From Christensenellaceae bacterium (GTDB lineage Bacteria; Bacillota; Clostridia; Christensenellales; Aristaeellaceae), in contig JADGQP010000138.1 of assembly GCA_017881705.1 (NCBI GenBank), forward strand, positions 1 to 19,421: 19,421 bases of DNA, read 5' to 3'. The position numbers and the translations under genes were made by a program. The notes beneath the pieces were generated by a model. It saw nothing but the letters and a program-made list of their open reading frames with translations, was not told the origin of the DNA and made no database searches. This document shows, piece after piece, positions 1 to 7,779 of the stretch; the stretch's first letter is position 1; the number at the start of each line of letters is the position of its first letter.

Positions 1-25
1 CGGAAGGGCGTTACGCCCCTGTCCG
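1..25 (-). other. Hairpin downstream of grpE (probable grpE-dnaK gap)
   Basis: GGGCG (6-10) and CGCCC (14-18) are perfect arms around TTA. CGGA (1-4) and TCCG (22-25) can pair outside them, with an asymmetric internal loop. The hairpin lies just past the grpE stop in the direction of transcription. No T-run is visible inside the window, so it may be an mRNA-stability or attenuation hairpin, not a terminator. The next gene is outside the window; dnaK is expected from conserved gene order. Confidence 0.35.
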
Positions 26-41
26 TATGGGTGGCTTCCCG

Positions 42-734
42 TTAATCGGGAACGACTTTGACCATCGCATGGCGCAGCACGAAGCCGCCCATCTGATAGC
101 CTTTCTGCAGCACCTCGCAAACGGTGCCGGCTTCGCCGTCCTCGGGCAAGCCCTTCATTACGGCGTTTTCCAGGTTGGGGTCAAACTTTTCCCCTTTGCG
201 GTCGATGGGGGTCACTCCCCGTTTGTTCAGCGCGTCGGCCAACTGCCGGCGAACCATTTCCACACCTTCCCGAAGGTTTGCATCGGCGCCGTCGTCTGAT
301 GTTGCCAGCGCGCGCTCCAAATTATCCAGCACCGGTAAAAGCGTGGCGATAAAAGCCCTGGCGCCATCCTCGTACGCTTCGGCGCGCACGTTTTGGTTTC
401 GGCGGCGGTAGTTATCAAAATCCGCCTGCACCCTCTGCGCCAGTACAAGATATTCGTCCGTCTTGGCGTTGGCGGCCGCAAGCGCTTCCGTCAGTTCCGC
501 CTCGATGGTTTGAGCCTGTGCCGCCGCCTGTGCCGATGCCTGTGCCGCCGCATCCTCCGGCGTTTGGCATTGCGTGGCGGCGTCCAGCTCGCCGGCCATC
601 GCTTCCATCGCTTCCTGGTCGGTCTGTTCCGCTGTTTGTGCCGCGGGGGCGGCATTGGGTTTCAGGTTTTCCTTCTCAGGTTGCATGGTTGGTTTATTTC
701 CCCCGTTCTTTTGGGTTTTCCTTCTCATGGGCAT
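42..734 (-). CDS. grpE: GrpE, nucleotide exchange factor for DnaK
   Basis: GrpE is the cytosolic co-chaperone that releases ADP from DnaK. The 230-residue protein has the family layout: a low-complexity Ala/Gln/Glu-rich N-terminus, a long helical segment containing the QADFDNYRRR stretch, and the C-terminal beta domain with FDPNLENAV and GYQMGGFVLRHAMVKV. The frame is also open from a GTG at 743 that overlaps the hrcA stop. I prefer the ATG at 732-734, because the AGGAG upstream is 8 nt from this ATG and would touch the GTG. Another ATG lies two codons further in. It is the second gene after the CIRCE-controlled promoter, so heat-shock derepression together with hrcA is expected from known biology. 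The first 50 residues are unusually rich in Ala, Gln and Glu, but variable N-termini are normal in this family. Confidence 0.95.
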   Translation of the reverse strand: MPMRRKTQKNGGNKPTMQPEKENLKPNAAPAAQTAEQTDQEAMEAMAGELDAATQCQTPEDAAAQASAQAAAQAQTIEAELTEALAAANAKTDEYLVLAQRVQADFDNYRRRNQNVRAEAYEDGARAFIATLLPVLDNLERALATSDDGADANLREGVEMVRRQLADALNKRGVTPIDRKGEKFDPNLENAVMKGLPEDGEAGTVCEVLQKGYQMGGFVLRHAMVKVVPD

Positions 735-739
735 GGCGT

Positions 740-1765
740 TCACTCCTTATCCTGCGCAAACAGGCGGGTCAGCTGTTCGCCCATGGCGCTGAGAATGCTT
801 AACACGCGCCCGTATTCCATACGCGTTGGGCCGATCACGCCGATCGTGCCGTGCGTGAAGTCACCCAACGAGTACGTCGCCGTAACCAGGGAACATTCCC
901 GAAGCTCCGGCACGCCCGTTTCGGGGCCGATACGCACGGTAAACGCAACGTTCTGGTGCTGTTCCAGCAGTTTCACCAGCGCATCCTTGGTTTCCAGAAG
1001 CGACAGGAAGGCGCGTGCCTTTTCCACATCGTTATATTCGGGAAAATTCAGGATATTACTGGGGCCCGCAAACGCAAGCCTTCCTTTTTCCTGCTGGTTT
1101 TCCACATCGGTAACCAGGTCGCCGATGCCCTCCAGCAGCGCGCGCTTCTGGGCGAATTCACGCGACATGCCCTGAAGCGTTTCCATCGCCTCGCTAAGCG
1201 TACGGCCAGCCAGACGCTCGGTCAGCATGCGGCTTAAAGTATACAGCGCGTCCGCATCCAGATCGCTGTCCACGTGGATTACCGTATCCCGCACGATGCC
1301 ATTGTCGGTCACAATCACCAACAGGGCGGTCGCGCTGCTTACGGGAACCAGCTGGATGTTGCGAATCCGCATCTCGCCGCCCCTGGGGCTCATCACCAGC
1401 GAGGTATAGTGCGTTACGTTACTGAGCACCTGCGCCGCGCGGTTGATCACGTCCTCCATTTTACCGGCGCGCTGGCTGAAATGGTCGCGTATGCTCGCGG
1501 CGTCGGCGGAATGAATCTTACCGGCCTGTAAAAGTTGGTCCACGTACAGACGGTAGGCTTTCGCGCTGGGCACGCGCCCCGCGCTGATGTGAGGCTGGTC
1601 GAGATAGCCCAGTTCCTCCAGGTCGCTCATCTCGTTGCGGATGGTAGCGGAGCTGAGCCCCATCTCGTATTTTTTAGAGATGGTACGGCTTCCTACCGGA
1701 ATGGCCGTAAGGATATAGTCGTCAATGATCGCCTGCAGGATTCTGAATTTCCGGGCGTCCATCAT
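740..1765 (-). CDS. hrcA: HrcA, heat-shock transcriptional repressor
   Basis: HrcA binds CIRCE operators and represses class I heat-shock genes; GroEL assists its folding in characterised Bacillota. The 341-residue length fits the family. The N-terminal winged-helix DNA-binding region (about residues 1-75) contains the hallmark SSATIRNEMSDLEELGYL and the following HISAGRVPSAKAYRLYVD. The rest is the GAF-like HrcA core, including the C-terminal YSLGDFTHGTIGVIGPTRM segment. The start is at 1763-1765, with a second ATG immediately after it. An almost full-length Shine-Dalgarno, GGAGGTGATC, lies 10 nt upstream. The stop is five bases before the preferred grpE ATG, so the two are co-transcribed. 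A CIRCE element and a sigma-A promoter sit directly upstream, so the protein should repress its own operon. Confidence 0.97.
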   Translation of the reverse strand: MMDARKFRILQAIIDDYILTAIPVGSRTISKKYEMGLSSATIRNEMSDLEELGYLDQPHISAGRVPSAKAYRLYVDQLLQAGKIHSADAASIRDHFSQRAGKMEDVINRAAQVLSNVTHYTSLVMSPRGGEMRIRNIQLVPVSSATALLVIVTDNGIVRDTVIHVDSDLDADALYTLSRMLTERLAGRTLSEAMETLQGMSREFAQKRALLEGIGDLVTDVENQQEKGRLAFAGPSNILNFPEYNDVEKARAFLSLLETKDALVKLLEQHQNVAFTVRIGPETGVPELRECSLVTATYSLGDFTHGTIGVIGPTRMEYGRVLSILSAMGEQLTRLFAQDKE

Positions 1766-1814
1766 GTGGCGATCACCTCCGTACGCGATTGGCTGGGCGC
1801 ATTTCGCGGTTTTG

Positions 1815-1841
1815 TTAGCACTCGTTTTGTGTGAGTGCTAA
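1815..1841. promoter_or_regulatory. CIRCE operator (HrcA binding site)
   Basis: A perfect match to the CIRCE consensus: TTAGCACTC at 1815-1823, a 9-base spacer, and GAGTGCTAA at 1833-1841. The arms extend by one further base pair (1814/1842). It lies just downstream of the -10 of the hrcA promoter on the minus strand, where HrcA would block initiation. Confidence 0.98.
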
Positions 1842-1850
1842 CATGGCTTT

Positions 1851-1879
1851 ATCATATGCCTGTTTATCGCTTTTGTCAA
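1851..1879 (-). promoter_or_regulatory. Sigma-A promoter of hrcA-grpE
   Basis: On the minus strand, a consensus TTGACA (plus coordinates 1874-1879) and TATGAT (1851-1856) are separated by exactly 17 bases. Transcription would start near 1844, at the edge of the CIRCE element, so the operator lies in the early transcribed region. Confidence 0.9.
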
Positions 1880-2000
1880 GCATTGAAAGCGGGGAATTTA
1901 CCGTTTATTCACGGTTCTCTATGCCTTATATTTCAACGGTCCTAGCCGTTATCTGACCATTCCTGACCATATTTTTTTACGAAGTCGCGCACCGGAATGC
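1880..2000. repeat. hemW-hrcA gap with a 10-bp-phased direct repeat
   Basis: This is an AT-rich 121-nt gap. CTGACCAT occurs at 1953-1960 and again at 1963-1970, one helical turn apart, next to a run of seven T (1972-1978, plus strand). Two small inverted repeats are also present: ACCGT/ACGGT (1900-1915) and AACGG/CCGTT (1935-1950). None is followed by a good T-run in the hemW direction, so I see no clear hemW terminator. A role is not known. Confidence 0.4.
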
Positions 2001-3173
2001 TCAGCGATCCTCCATCAGGGTCATCAGCGCTGTGTTTTGCAGGGCCAGCCCGCGCCGGTTGAGCGCCAGGCGCGGTTCTGCTTTCGTTTCCGGCATCAGC
2101 AGCCCTATCGCGGCCAATTTGTCTATCGCGGTTCCATACGCCTGCCGCAGCGGCATGCCGTGCATCCGCTCAAAGTCGGCATAGCTTACTCCGTCCGTAG
2201 TTCGCAAGCCCAGCATCAGGGTTTCAAACCTTGCCTCCGCGGGCGGGATAGGCGTACGCTCCGCCGTGGGCAACCGCCCCTGCGAAACGCATGAGAGGTA
2301 CGTTTTCAGGTCGTCGGTATTGGTATGCCGCACATATGCCGCGTCGCCGTCTAAAGGTTCCGTCGGCAGCAGGCTCGCGGCGGCCAGCCCCAGCCCCAGA
2401 TAGCGCTTCTGCCGCCAATAACCCAGGTTGTGCCGACACTCGTACCCGGGCTTGGCGAAATTGGATATTTCATACCGTCGGTACCCCAGCGCCTCCAATC
2501 GATCGATGCCCTGTTCCATCATATCGGCGGTTTCGTCCTCGTCGGGCAGCGTATAGTCCCCTCGTGTCACGGCGGCGTGCAGGGGCGTGCCTTCCTCTAA
2601 AATCAGCGAATAGGCGGAAATGTGCGTTACGCCGGTTTGCGCAAGCGCCGTGAGCGTATCCAGGTATTCCTCCGCCGTCTGCGAAGGCAAGCCGAACATC
2701 GCATCCGCGTTAAGGTTGGCAAAGCCGTGCTTACGCGCCAGCGCAATCGCGTCCAGCGCCTGTTCGTAGGTATGGATGCGCCCCAGCGTGTTCAGCAGCC
2801 TGCCCTGTATGGCTTGCACGCCCAGCGAAAGCCGGTTCGCGCCCGCCTCCCGGATCGCGTCCAGCCAGGCGGCAGTTACCGTTCCGGGGTTGGCCTCGCT
2901 GGTAAACTCCGCGTCCGGCAGTATAACAAAGCGTTCGCGCAGCGTTTGAAGCACCCTGCGCATCAGCGGCGCGGGCACAACCGAAGGCGTTCCGCCGCCT
3001 AAGAATACGGTATCTACCGACGAGCGGCTGTACTTTTCAGCATAAAGGCCGATCTCGGTTTCCAACGCCGCACAGTAAGCCGCGATTTCACCTTCCCCCG
3101 CTACAGCGGAGCAGAAATCGCAATAGGAACATTTTCTTTTACAAAACGGAAAATGTAAGTATAATGAGAGCAT
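2001..3173 (-). CDS. hemW: HemW, radical SAM heme chaperone
   Basis: HemW is a radical SAM protein related to coproporphyrinogen dehydrogenase HemN that binds and transfers heme; it is often misannotated as HemN. The iron-sulfur motif is C11-K-R-K-C15-S-Y-C18-D-F. A phenylalanine stands where true HemN has a fourth cysteine, which supports HemW. The SAM-binding GGGTPS lies at about 59-64, EANPGT near 94, and a C-terminal HemN_C region includes the segment LMLGLRTTDGVSY. The open frame runs back to 3374, but the ATG at 3171-3173 has a GGAGG six bases upstream and gives the family's usual N-terminus and length (390 residues). A promoter sits 38 nt upstream. It is transcribed divergently from lepA. 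A cysteine at position 21 (D-F-C-S) is a small oddity. Confidence 0.93.
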   Translation of the reverse strand: MLSLYLHFPFCKRKCSYCDFCSAVAGEGEIAAYCAALETEIGLYAEKYSRSSVDTVFLGGGTPSVVPAPLMRRVLQTLRERFVILPDAEFTSEANPGTVTAAWLDAIREAGANRLSLGVQAIQGRLLNTLGRIHTYEQALDAIALARKHGFANLNADAMFGLPSQTAEEYLDTLTALAQTGVTHISAYSLILEEGTPLHAAVTRGDYTLPDEDETADMMEQGIDRLEALGYRRYEISNFAKPGYECRHNLGYWRQKRYLGLGLAAASLLPTEPLDGDAAYVRHTNTDDLKTYLSCVSQGRLPTAERTPIPPAEARFETLMLGLRTTDGVSYADFERMHGMPLRQAYGTAIDKLAAIGLLMPETKAEPRLALNRRGLALQNTALMTLMEDR

Positions 3174-3210
3174 GGCGCGCCTCCCCGCCCGCGGTTCGGG
3201 CCGATACCCC

Positions 3211-3239
3211 ATCATACCACGCGCGGGGGTGTTTTTCCA
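3211..3239 (-). promoter_or_regulatory. Probable promoter of hemW
   Basis: On the minus strand, TATGAT (plus coordinates 3211-3216) is preceded at 17 bases by TGGAAA (3234-3239), a 4 of 6 match to the -35 consensus. It is well placed for a short leader before the hemW ATG at 3173. Confidence 0.6.
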
Positions 3240-3294
3240 TGGGCTCAGCTTGCCACAGGCCGCGCGCTGTACGGCTGCACGAATACCAAACGAA

Positions 3295-3314
3295 ACCGCG
3301 GCCTGCGCCGCGGT
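3295..3314 (+). other. GC-rich hairpin in the lepA leader
   Basis: ACCGCGG (3295-3301) and CCGCGGT (3308-3314) form a perfect 7-bp stem around a 6-base loop. It ends 7 bases before the GAGGG ribosome binding site of lepA (3322-3326), so it could affect initiation or mRNA stability. There is no T-run, so it is not a terminator. No convincing plus-strand promoter for lepA was found in 3174-3294. Confidence 0.45.
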
Positions 3315-3333
3315 CCACTGAGAGGGATACACT

Positions 3334-5142
3334 TTGGCAAACGATCGTCTTTCCCATATCCGCAATTTCTGCATTATCGCGCATATCGATCACGGCAAAT
3401 CCACGCTGGCGGATCGTCTGTTGGAAATAACAGGCGTTTTTGAGCACCGCGAAATGGTGGAGCAGATGCTCGACAGCATGGAGCTGGAGCGCGAGCGCGG
3501 CATCACCATTAAAAGTAAAGCCGTGCATATGACCTATACAGCCGGCGATGGAGAAACCTATTCCCTTAACCTTATCGACACCCCAGGCCACGTGGATTTC
3601 AGCTACGAGGTCAGCCGCGCGCTGGCCGCCTGCGAAGGCGCCCTGCTCGTGGTGGACGCCACGCAGGGCATTGAGGCGCAAACGCTGGCCAACGTTTACC
3701 TGGCGCTGGAACACAACCTGGAAATCGTACCGGTCATTAACAAAATCGACTTGCCCAGCGCCCGCCCTCTCGAGGTAAAAAAGGAGATCGAGGAGGTAAT
3801 CGGGCTGGACACCGAAGGCGCGCCCTGTATTTCCGCCAAAACCGGCGAAAACTGTCTGGAAGTGCTGGAGGCTGTCGTGCGCCGCGTTCCCCCGCCCGAA
3901 GGCGACGAGGACGCACCCCTGCAGGCGCTGGTATTCGACGCGTTTTACGATAACTATCGCGGCGCCATCTGCTTTGTGCGCCTCCATCAGGGCACAGTGC
4001 GCGCGGGTACGCGCATGCGGCTGATGGCCAGCGGCGCGGAGTTCGACGTGGTAGAGGTCGGCACGTTCCACCCGGGCTACCTACCCTGCGAAATGCTGCG
4101 CGCGGGCGACGTGGGCTACATATGCGCCTCCATCAAGGATATCGCCGATACCCGTGTGGGCGATACCATCACCGACGCGGCGCGCCCAGCGGAATCAGCG
4201 CTGCCTGGCTATCGCAAGGTGACGCCGATGGTGTTCTGCGGTATCTACCCGTCCGACGGCGCGGATTACGACGCACTCAAGGACGCGTTGGAAAAGCTGC
4301 GCATGAACGACGCAAGCCTTTCCTTCGAGCCGGAAACCTCTGTGGCGCTGGGCTATGGCTACCGCTGTGGGTTCCTGGGGCTTCTGCATATGGACATCAT
4401 CACACAGCGCCTGGAGCGCGAGTTTGATCTGGACCTGATCACCACCGCACCCAGTGTAATCTATCAAGTGTTTAAAACAGACGGCTCCATGATCGCCATC
4501 GATAACCCCACCAGCCTGCCCAACATAGGCGAGATCGACCATATGGAGGAGCCCTATGTATTGGTTACCGTATACACCCCGCAGGAGTACGTGGGCGCGC
4601 TGATGGACGTTTGCATGGATAAGCGCGGAACCTTTTTGGATATGCAGTACGAGGGCGGGCGCGTGAAGCTGAATTACCACATCCCCCTCAACGAGATTAT
4701 CTTCGACTTTTTCGATGAACTTAAAAGCCGTTCCCGCGGCTACGCCAGCTACGATTATGAGCTGAAGGGTTATCAGGAAAGCGACCTGGTCAAGCTGGAA
4801 ATGATGCTAAACGGCGAAGTGTGCGACGCGTTTACCACGATCGTCCACCGCGATAAGGCCTACGCCCGCGGCCGCAGCATCGCCGAAAAGCTCACCGAAG
4901 TGATTCCGCGCCATATGTTCGAGATTCCCATTCAGGCGGCCATCGGCGGCAAGGTAATCGCCCGCGAGACCGTGAAAGCCATGCGTAAGGATGTGTTGGG
5001 CAAGTGCTACGGCGGCGACATCACCCGGAAGAAGAAGCTGTTGGAAAAGCAAAAGGAAGGCAAAAAGCGGATGCGCCAGTTCGGCAGCGTGGAAGTACCC
5101 AGCGAGGCGTTCATGGCCGTGCTGAAAATGAACGATAAGTAA
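3334..5142 (+). CDS. lepA: LepA (EF4), ribosome-associated translational GTPase
   Basis: LepA is a cytosolic EF-G-like GTPase acting on the ribosome during initiation or elongation. The G-domain motifs are complete: G1 AHIDHGKST (16-24), the switch I region RGITIK (55-60), G3 DTPGH (82-86), G4 NKID (136-139) and G5 SAK. The EF-G-like domains follow, with GYRCGFLGLLHMDII in the middle. The LepA-specific C-terminal domain contains AIGGKVIARETVKAMRKDVL and CYGGDITRKKKLLEKQKEG. The length of 602 is normal. The start is a TTG with GAGGG 7 bases upstream, and the predicted N-terminus begins exactly where the family does. It is usually followed in the same direction by hemW in Bacillota, but here it is divergent from hemW. 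Confidence 0.97.
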   Translation: MANDRLSHIRNFCIIAHIDHGKSTLADRLLEITGVFEHREMVEQMLDSMELERERGITIKSKAVHMTYTAGDGETYSLNLIDTPGHVDFSYEVSRALAACEGALLVVDATQGIEAQTLANVYLALEHNLEIVPVINKIDLPSARPLEVKKEIEEVIGLDTEGAPCISAKTGENCLEVLEAVVRRVPPPEGDEDAPLQALVFDAFYDNYRGAICFVRLHQGTVRAGTRMRLMASGAEFDVVEVGTFHPGYLPCEMLRAGDVGYICASIKDIADTRVGDTITDAARPAESALPGYRKVTPMVFCGIYPSDGADYDALKDALEKLRMNDASLSFEPETSVALGYGYRCGFLGLLHMDIITQRLEREFDLDLITTAPSVIYQVFKTDGSMIAIDNPTSLPNIGEIDHMEEPYVLVTVYTPQEYVGALMDVCMDKRGTFLDMQYEGGRVKLNYHIPLNEIIFDFFDELKSRSRGYASYDYELKGYQESDLVKLEMMLNGEVCDAFTTIVHRDKAYARGRSIAEKLTEVIPRHMFEIPIQAAIGGKVIARETVKAMRKDVLGKCYGGDITRKKKLLEKQKEGKKRMRQFGSVEVPSEAFMAVLKMNDK

Positions 5143-5165
5143 GCCGGCACGCCCCCTTTGTTTTT

Positions 5166-5193
5166 CGCCCGTCAGGCGGGTCGCGCTTTTCTT
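5166..5193 (+). terminator. Weak candidate terminator after lepA
   Basis: CCCG (5168-5171) and CGGG (5177-5180) can pair around five bases, with a G-T pair extending the stem. A short TTTTCTT tract begins seven bases later. The stem is short and the T-run offset, so termination may be partial. Confidence 0.3.
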
Positions 5194-5206
5194 ATCGCCG
5201 GTTCTG

Positions 5207-5215
5207 TGTTAGAAT
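5207..5215 (+). promoter_or_regulatory. Extended -10 promoter for the dehydratase operon
   Basis: TG (5207-5208), one base, then TAGAAT (5210-5215) makes an extended -10 element. No good -35 is present at 16-18 bases upstream, which is typical of extended -10 promoters. Transcription would start near 5222, leaving a leader of about 130 nt before the first gene. Confidence 0.55.
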
Positions 5216-5352
5216 AAGCGTGTGCGCCGTTTGCGACGTTTTTCTTTGCGCAGGCGCACTGCCGCACCGTAAGGCGCTTAATCTCGCCGTAAAGGCGCAC
5301 AAATACCCGGAGTCCGCGGCCGACGCGCGACCCCGGCCGGAGGCCGTAGCTG
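5216..5352 (+). other. Structured leader of the dehydratase operon
   Basis: This is a 137-nt untranslated leader. GTGCGCC (5222-5228) is complementary to GGCGCAC at 5253-5259 and to a second copy at 5294-5300, so two alternative long-range stems exclude each other. Two near-identical segments, CCGTAAGGCGC and CCGTAAAGGCGC, underlie part of this. A further GC-rich stem (GGCCG...CGGCC) reaches into the GGAGG ribosome binding site at 5339-5343. No known riboswitch family is recognised. Confidence 0.4.
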
Positions 5353-7302
5353 ATGACAGCGCAAAAAGCGAAGCTGAACAACACTCTGCGCACCTTGCTG
5401 TGGATTTTGCTGGACATTGCGCTGTGTAACCTGGCCATGATCCTGGCGCAGCAGTTTCGCTTTGAAGTACAGATTCCCGAGGTCTTTTTCAGGCGGTACC
5501 TGAACATCGCGCCGGTGATGACGCTTTTATGCCTGGTTTCCTTCTGGGCGTTCGGCCTGTACCGCAACATGTGGCAGTACGCCTCGGCGGAAAGCGTGGT
5601 ATCCATCGTGCTGGCGGCACTGGTGGGCGCGGTGGCAACTTATCTGTATTCGCTTCTGCGCTACACCTTTACCCAGCCGGTGAACAATCACCTGCTGCAC
5701 CGCACCGTTTACCTGCTTTATTGGGTACTGCTGACTGTGCTGGTAGGCGGCAGCCGCGTGGCGTACCGCATCATACTTACCCACGGTCGGTATCCCTTTC
5801 GCCGCGGTACGAAGGAAAGCGTGCGCCGCACCATGGTGATCGGGGCGGGCTGGGCAGGCGCAAACGTTATACGCGATATGCAAAACGGCCGCTATGGCAA
5901 CGCCTTGCCTGTGATTGTCGTGGATGACGATCCCGCACGGGCTGGCGCGCGCATCAACGGCGTGCGCGTGGTGCGCGGCACCGCGCAGGTTGCGCAATAC
6001 GCAAAGGATTATGGCATCGACGATATCCTCGTCGCCATCGCTACTCCCAACGGAGAACTGCGGCCGCTGTTGGAGGCCTGCCTGGCCACCGGCTGCCGCG
6101 TACGCCGCGTAAGCGCGCCCCAGGACGTAAGCGGCGAAGGCTCGCACGGGGACGTGCGCGACCTGAACCTGAACGATCTTCTGGGTCGGCCCGAGGAAAC
6201 GCTGGATATGACGCAGGCGGCTGCCTATTTCCGCGATAAGACCGTGCTGATTACCGGCGGCGGCGGATCCATCGGCAGCGAGCTGTGCCGTCGGCTGATG
6301 GCCTTTGAGCCTCGCAGGCTGGTGCTGTACGATATCAGCGAGAACTACATGTATGACCTGTTTTTTGAATTAAAGGAACGTTATCCCGAAGGCCTTGCGG
6401 ATAAGCTGATTCTCCGTGTCGGCTCCATCCAGGACGAAAGCCGTCTGTCGGAAGTGATGGCCGAGCAGCACCCCGACGTGGTACTGCACGCCGCCGCGCA
6501 CAAGCATGTGCCGCTCATGGAAAACTGCCCTGCGCAAGCCGTGAAAAATAACGTTTTTGGCACCTATACGGCGGCAATCGTGTCCATGCGCTACGGCGTA
6601 CGGCGTTTTGTAATGATCTCCACCGATAAAGCGGTCAACCCTACCAACGTGATGGGCGCTTCCAAGCGTTTGGCCGAAATGATCATCGAAGCGCTTAACA
6701 CCCAGGGTCAAACCGAGTTTACGGCTGTGCGTTTCGGCAATGTTCTGGGCTCCCATGGCAGCGTCGTGCCGCTGTTTGAGCGCCAGATTCGCGCGGGCGG
6801 GCCGGTGACCATCACCCACCCGGACGTGATTCGCTATTTTATGACCATCCCCGAGGCGGCAAGCCTGGTATTGCAGGCCGCGGCCATCGCCAAAGGCGGC
6901 GAGGTGTTCGTGCTGGATATGGGCCAGCCCGTGCGCATTAAGGATTTGGCGGAAAAGATGATTCAGCTTTACGGCGCGCAGGATGAGCCCCATAAGGTTG
7001 AAATCCGCTACGTCGGCCTGCGCCCGGGCGAGAAGCTGTACGAAGAATTGATGGCGGCCGACGAAAGCACGCAGCACACGGAGCTTCAAAAGATCTTCGT
7101 AGCCAAGCCGGAAGTGGTTACGGCTGAAACGATGCAGACCCTGCTTGCAGTGCTGCATCGCTGTGTAGAGGAAAACGGGGATATGCGGGTGTGCCTGCAC
7201 GCGCTTTTACCGTCCTTCCGTTCGCCTGATGAGGTCAACGCCATGGCGGAAGCCGCGAATCAAGCCGAAAGCGCCGAGCCTGCGGCGGCAAGCGCCCCAT
7301 GA
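5353..7302 (+). CDS. Membrane-anchored nucleotide-sugar 4,6-dehydratase (FlaA1/WbpM/PglF type)
   Basis: This is a polysaccharide-biosynthesis dehydratase of the large FlaA1/WbpM/CapD/PglF class. These enzymes convert UDP-GlcNAc to UDP-4-keto-6-deoxy sugars for surface glycans. Four likely transmembrane helices (about 13-33, 51-70, 81-101, 118-138) precede a first Rossmann-like domain with GAGWAGANVI (164-173). The catalytic SDR domain has TGGGGSIGSEL (301-311), HAAAHKHVPLMEN (379-391) and STDKAVNPTNVMGASK (423-438). Met434 replaces the usual SDR tyrosine in YxxxK, which is characteristic of this class. The C-terminus ends in an Ala/Glu-rich tail. GGAGG lies nine bases before the ATG. It is the first gene of a seven-gene operon and overlaps tadA by 4 nt (ATGA). 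The exact substrate cannot be read from sequence. Members are often annotated CapD or 'polysaccharide biosynthesis protein'. Confidence 0.9.
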   Translation: MTAQKAKLNNTLRTLLWILLDIALCNLAMILAQQFRFEVQIPEVFFRRYLNIAPVMTLLCLVSFWAFGLYRNMWQYASAESVVSIVLAALVGAVATYLYSLLRYTFTQPVNNHLLHRTVYLLYWVLLTVLVGGSRVAYRIILTHGRYPFRRGTKESVRRTMVIGAGWAGANVIRDMQNGRYGNALPVIVVDDDPARAGARINGVRVVRGTAQVAQYAKDYGIDDILVAIATPNGELRPLLEACLATGCRVRRVSAPQDVSGEGSHGDVRDLNLNDLLGRPEETLDMTQAAAYFRDKTVLITGGGGSIGSELCRRLMAFEPRRLVLYDISENYMYDLFFELKERYPEGLADKLILRVGSIQDESRLSEVMAEQHPDVVLHAAAHKHVPLMENCPAQAVKNNVFGTYTAAIVSMRYGVRRFVMISTDKAVNPTNVMGASKRLAEMIIEALNTQGQTEFTAVRFGNVLGSHGSVVPLFERQIRAGGPVTITHPDVIRYFMTIPEAASLVLQAAAIAKGGEVFVLDMGQPVRIKDLAEKMIQLYGAQDEPHKVEIRYVGLRPGEKLYEELMAADESTQHTELQKIFVAKPEVVTAETMQTLLAVLHRCVEENGDMRVCLHALLPSFRSPDEVNAMAEAANQAESAEPAAASAP

Positions 7303-7766
7303 ACGAGCACGAACACTATATGCGCATGGCGCTGGAGGAAGCGCGGCTGGCCGCCCGGGAGGGAGAAATCCCCGTGGGCGCGGTGATTGTGCGAAACGGC
7401 GAGGTAATCGCCCATGCGCACAACCTGCGTGAGCAGCTGCGCGACCCTACCGCGCACGCGGAAATATTGGCGCTCCGGGAAGCCGCACGGGTTTTGGGCG
7501 ACCGGAAACTTCCGGACTGTACGCTGTACACCACGCTTGAACCTTGCCCCATGTGCGCGGGCGCGATGGTGGTTTCCAAGCTCGGCGCTTGCTTTTTCGG
7601 TGCGGCGGACGATCGGCAGGGCTGCTGCGAAAGCGTGTACGCGCTCACCCGCGAGCCGTCTTTCCTGTGGCGGCTGCCCAGCGTCGGCGGGTTGCTGCCC
7701 GAAGAATCGCAGGCGCTGCTGGCCGAGTTTTTCGCCAAACGCCGCGCGGAAGGCGCCGTAGAATAA
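7299..7766 (+). CDS. tadA: TadA, tRNA-specific adenosine deaminase
   Basis: TadA deaminates adenosine-34 to inosine in the tRNA-Arg(ACG) anticodon, an essential zinc-dependent step in wobble decoding. The 155-residue protein has the cytidine-deaminase fold motifs: H53-A-E55 (zinc ligand and catalytic glutamate) and P82-C83-P-M-C86 (zinc ligands), followed by AGAMV. The usual DxxxGA segment reads DDRQGCCES here, with two cysteines replacing the small residues common at this spot. This is a local variation that leaves the active-site residues intact. The ATG overlaps the stop of the upstream dehydratase gene (ATGA), implying translational coupling. A HAD phosphatase gene follows 13 nt later. 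Confidence 0.95.
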   Translation: MNEHEHYMRMALEEARLAAREGEIPVGAVIVRNGEVIAHAHNLREQLRDPTAHAEILALREAARVLGDRKLPDCTLYTTLEPCPMCAGAMVVSKLGACFFGAADDRQGCCESVYALTREPSFLWRLPSVGGLLPEESQALLAEFFAKRRAEGAVE

Positions 7767-7779
7767 AGGAGTCAACATT

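Noticed and set aside
1882..1896. CcpA cre-like sequence (TTGAAAGCGGGGAAT) near the hrcA promoter
   Set aside because: At least two mismatches at conserved positions and no carbon-metabolism gene downstream.
3139..4071. 310-codon open frame opposite lepA
   Set aside because: It is antisense to the conserved LepA G domain, with low-complexity composition and no motif. Long antisense frames are common in GC-rich genes.
6370..7200. 276-codon open frame opposite the dehydratase gene
   Set aside because: Antisense shadow of a clearly coding SDR domain; no start signals or family resemblance.
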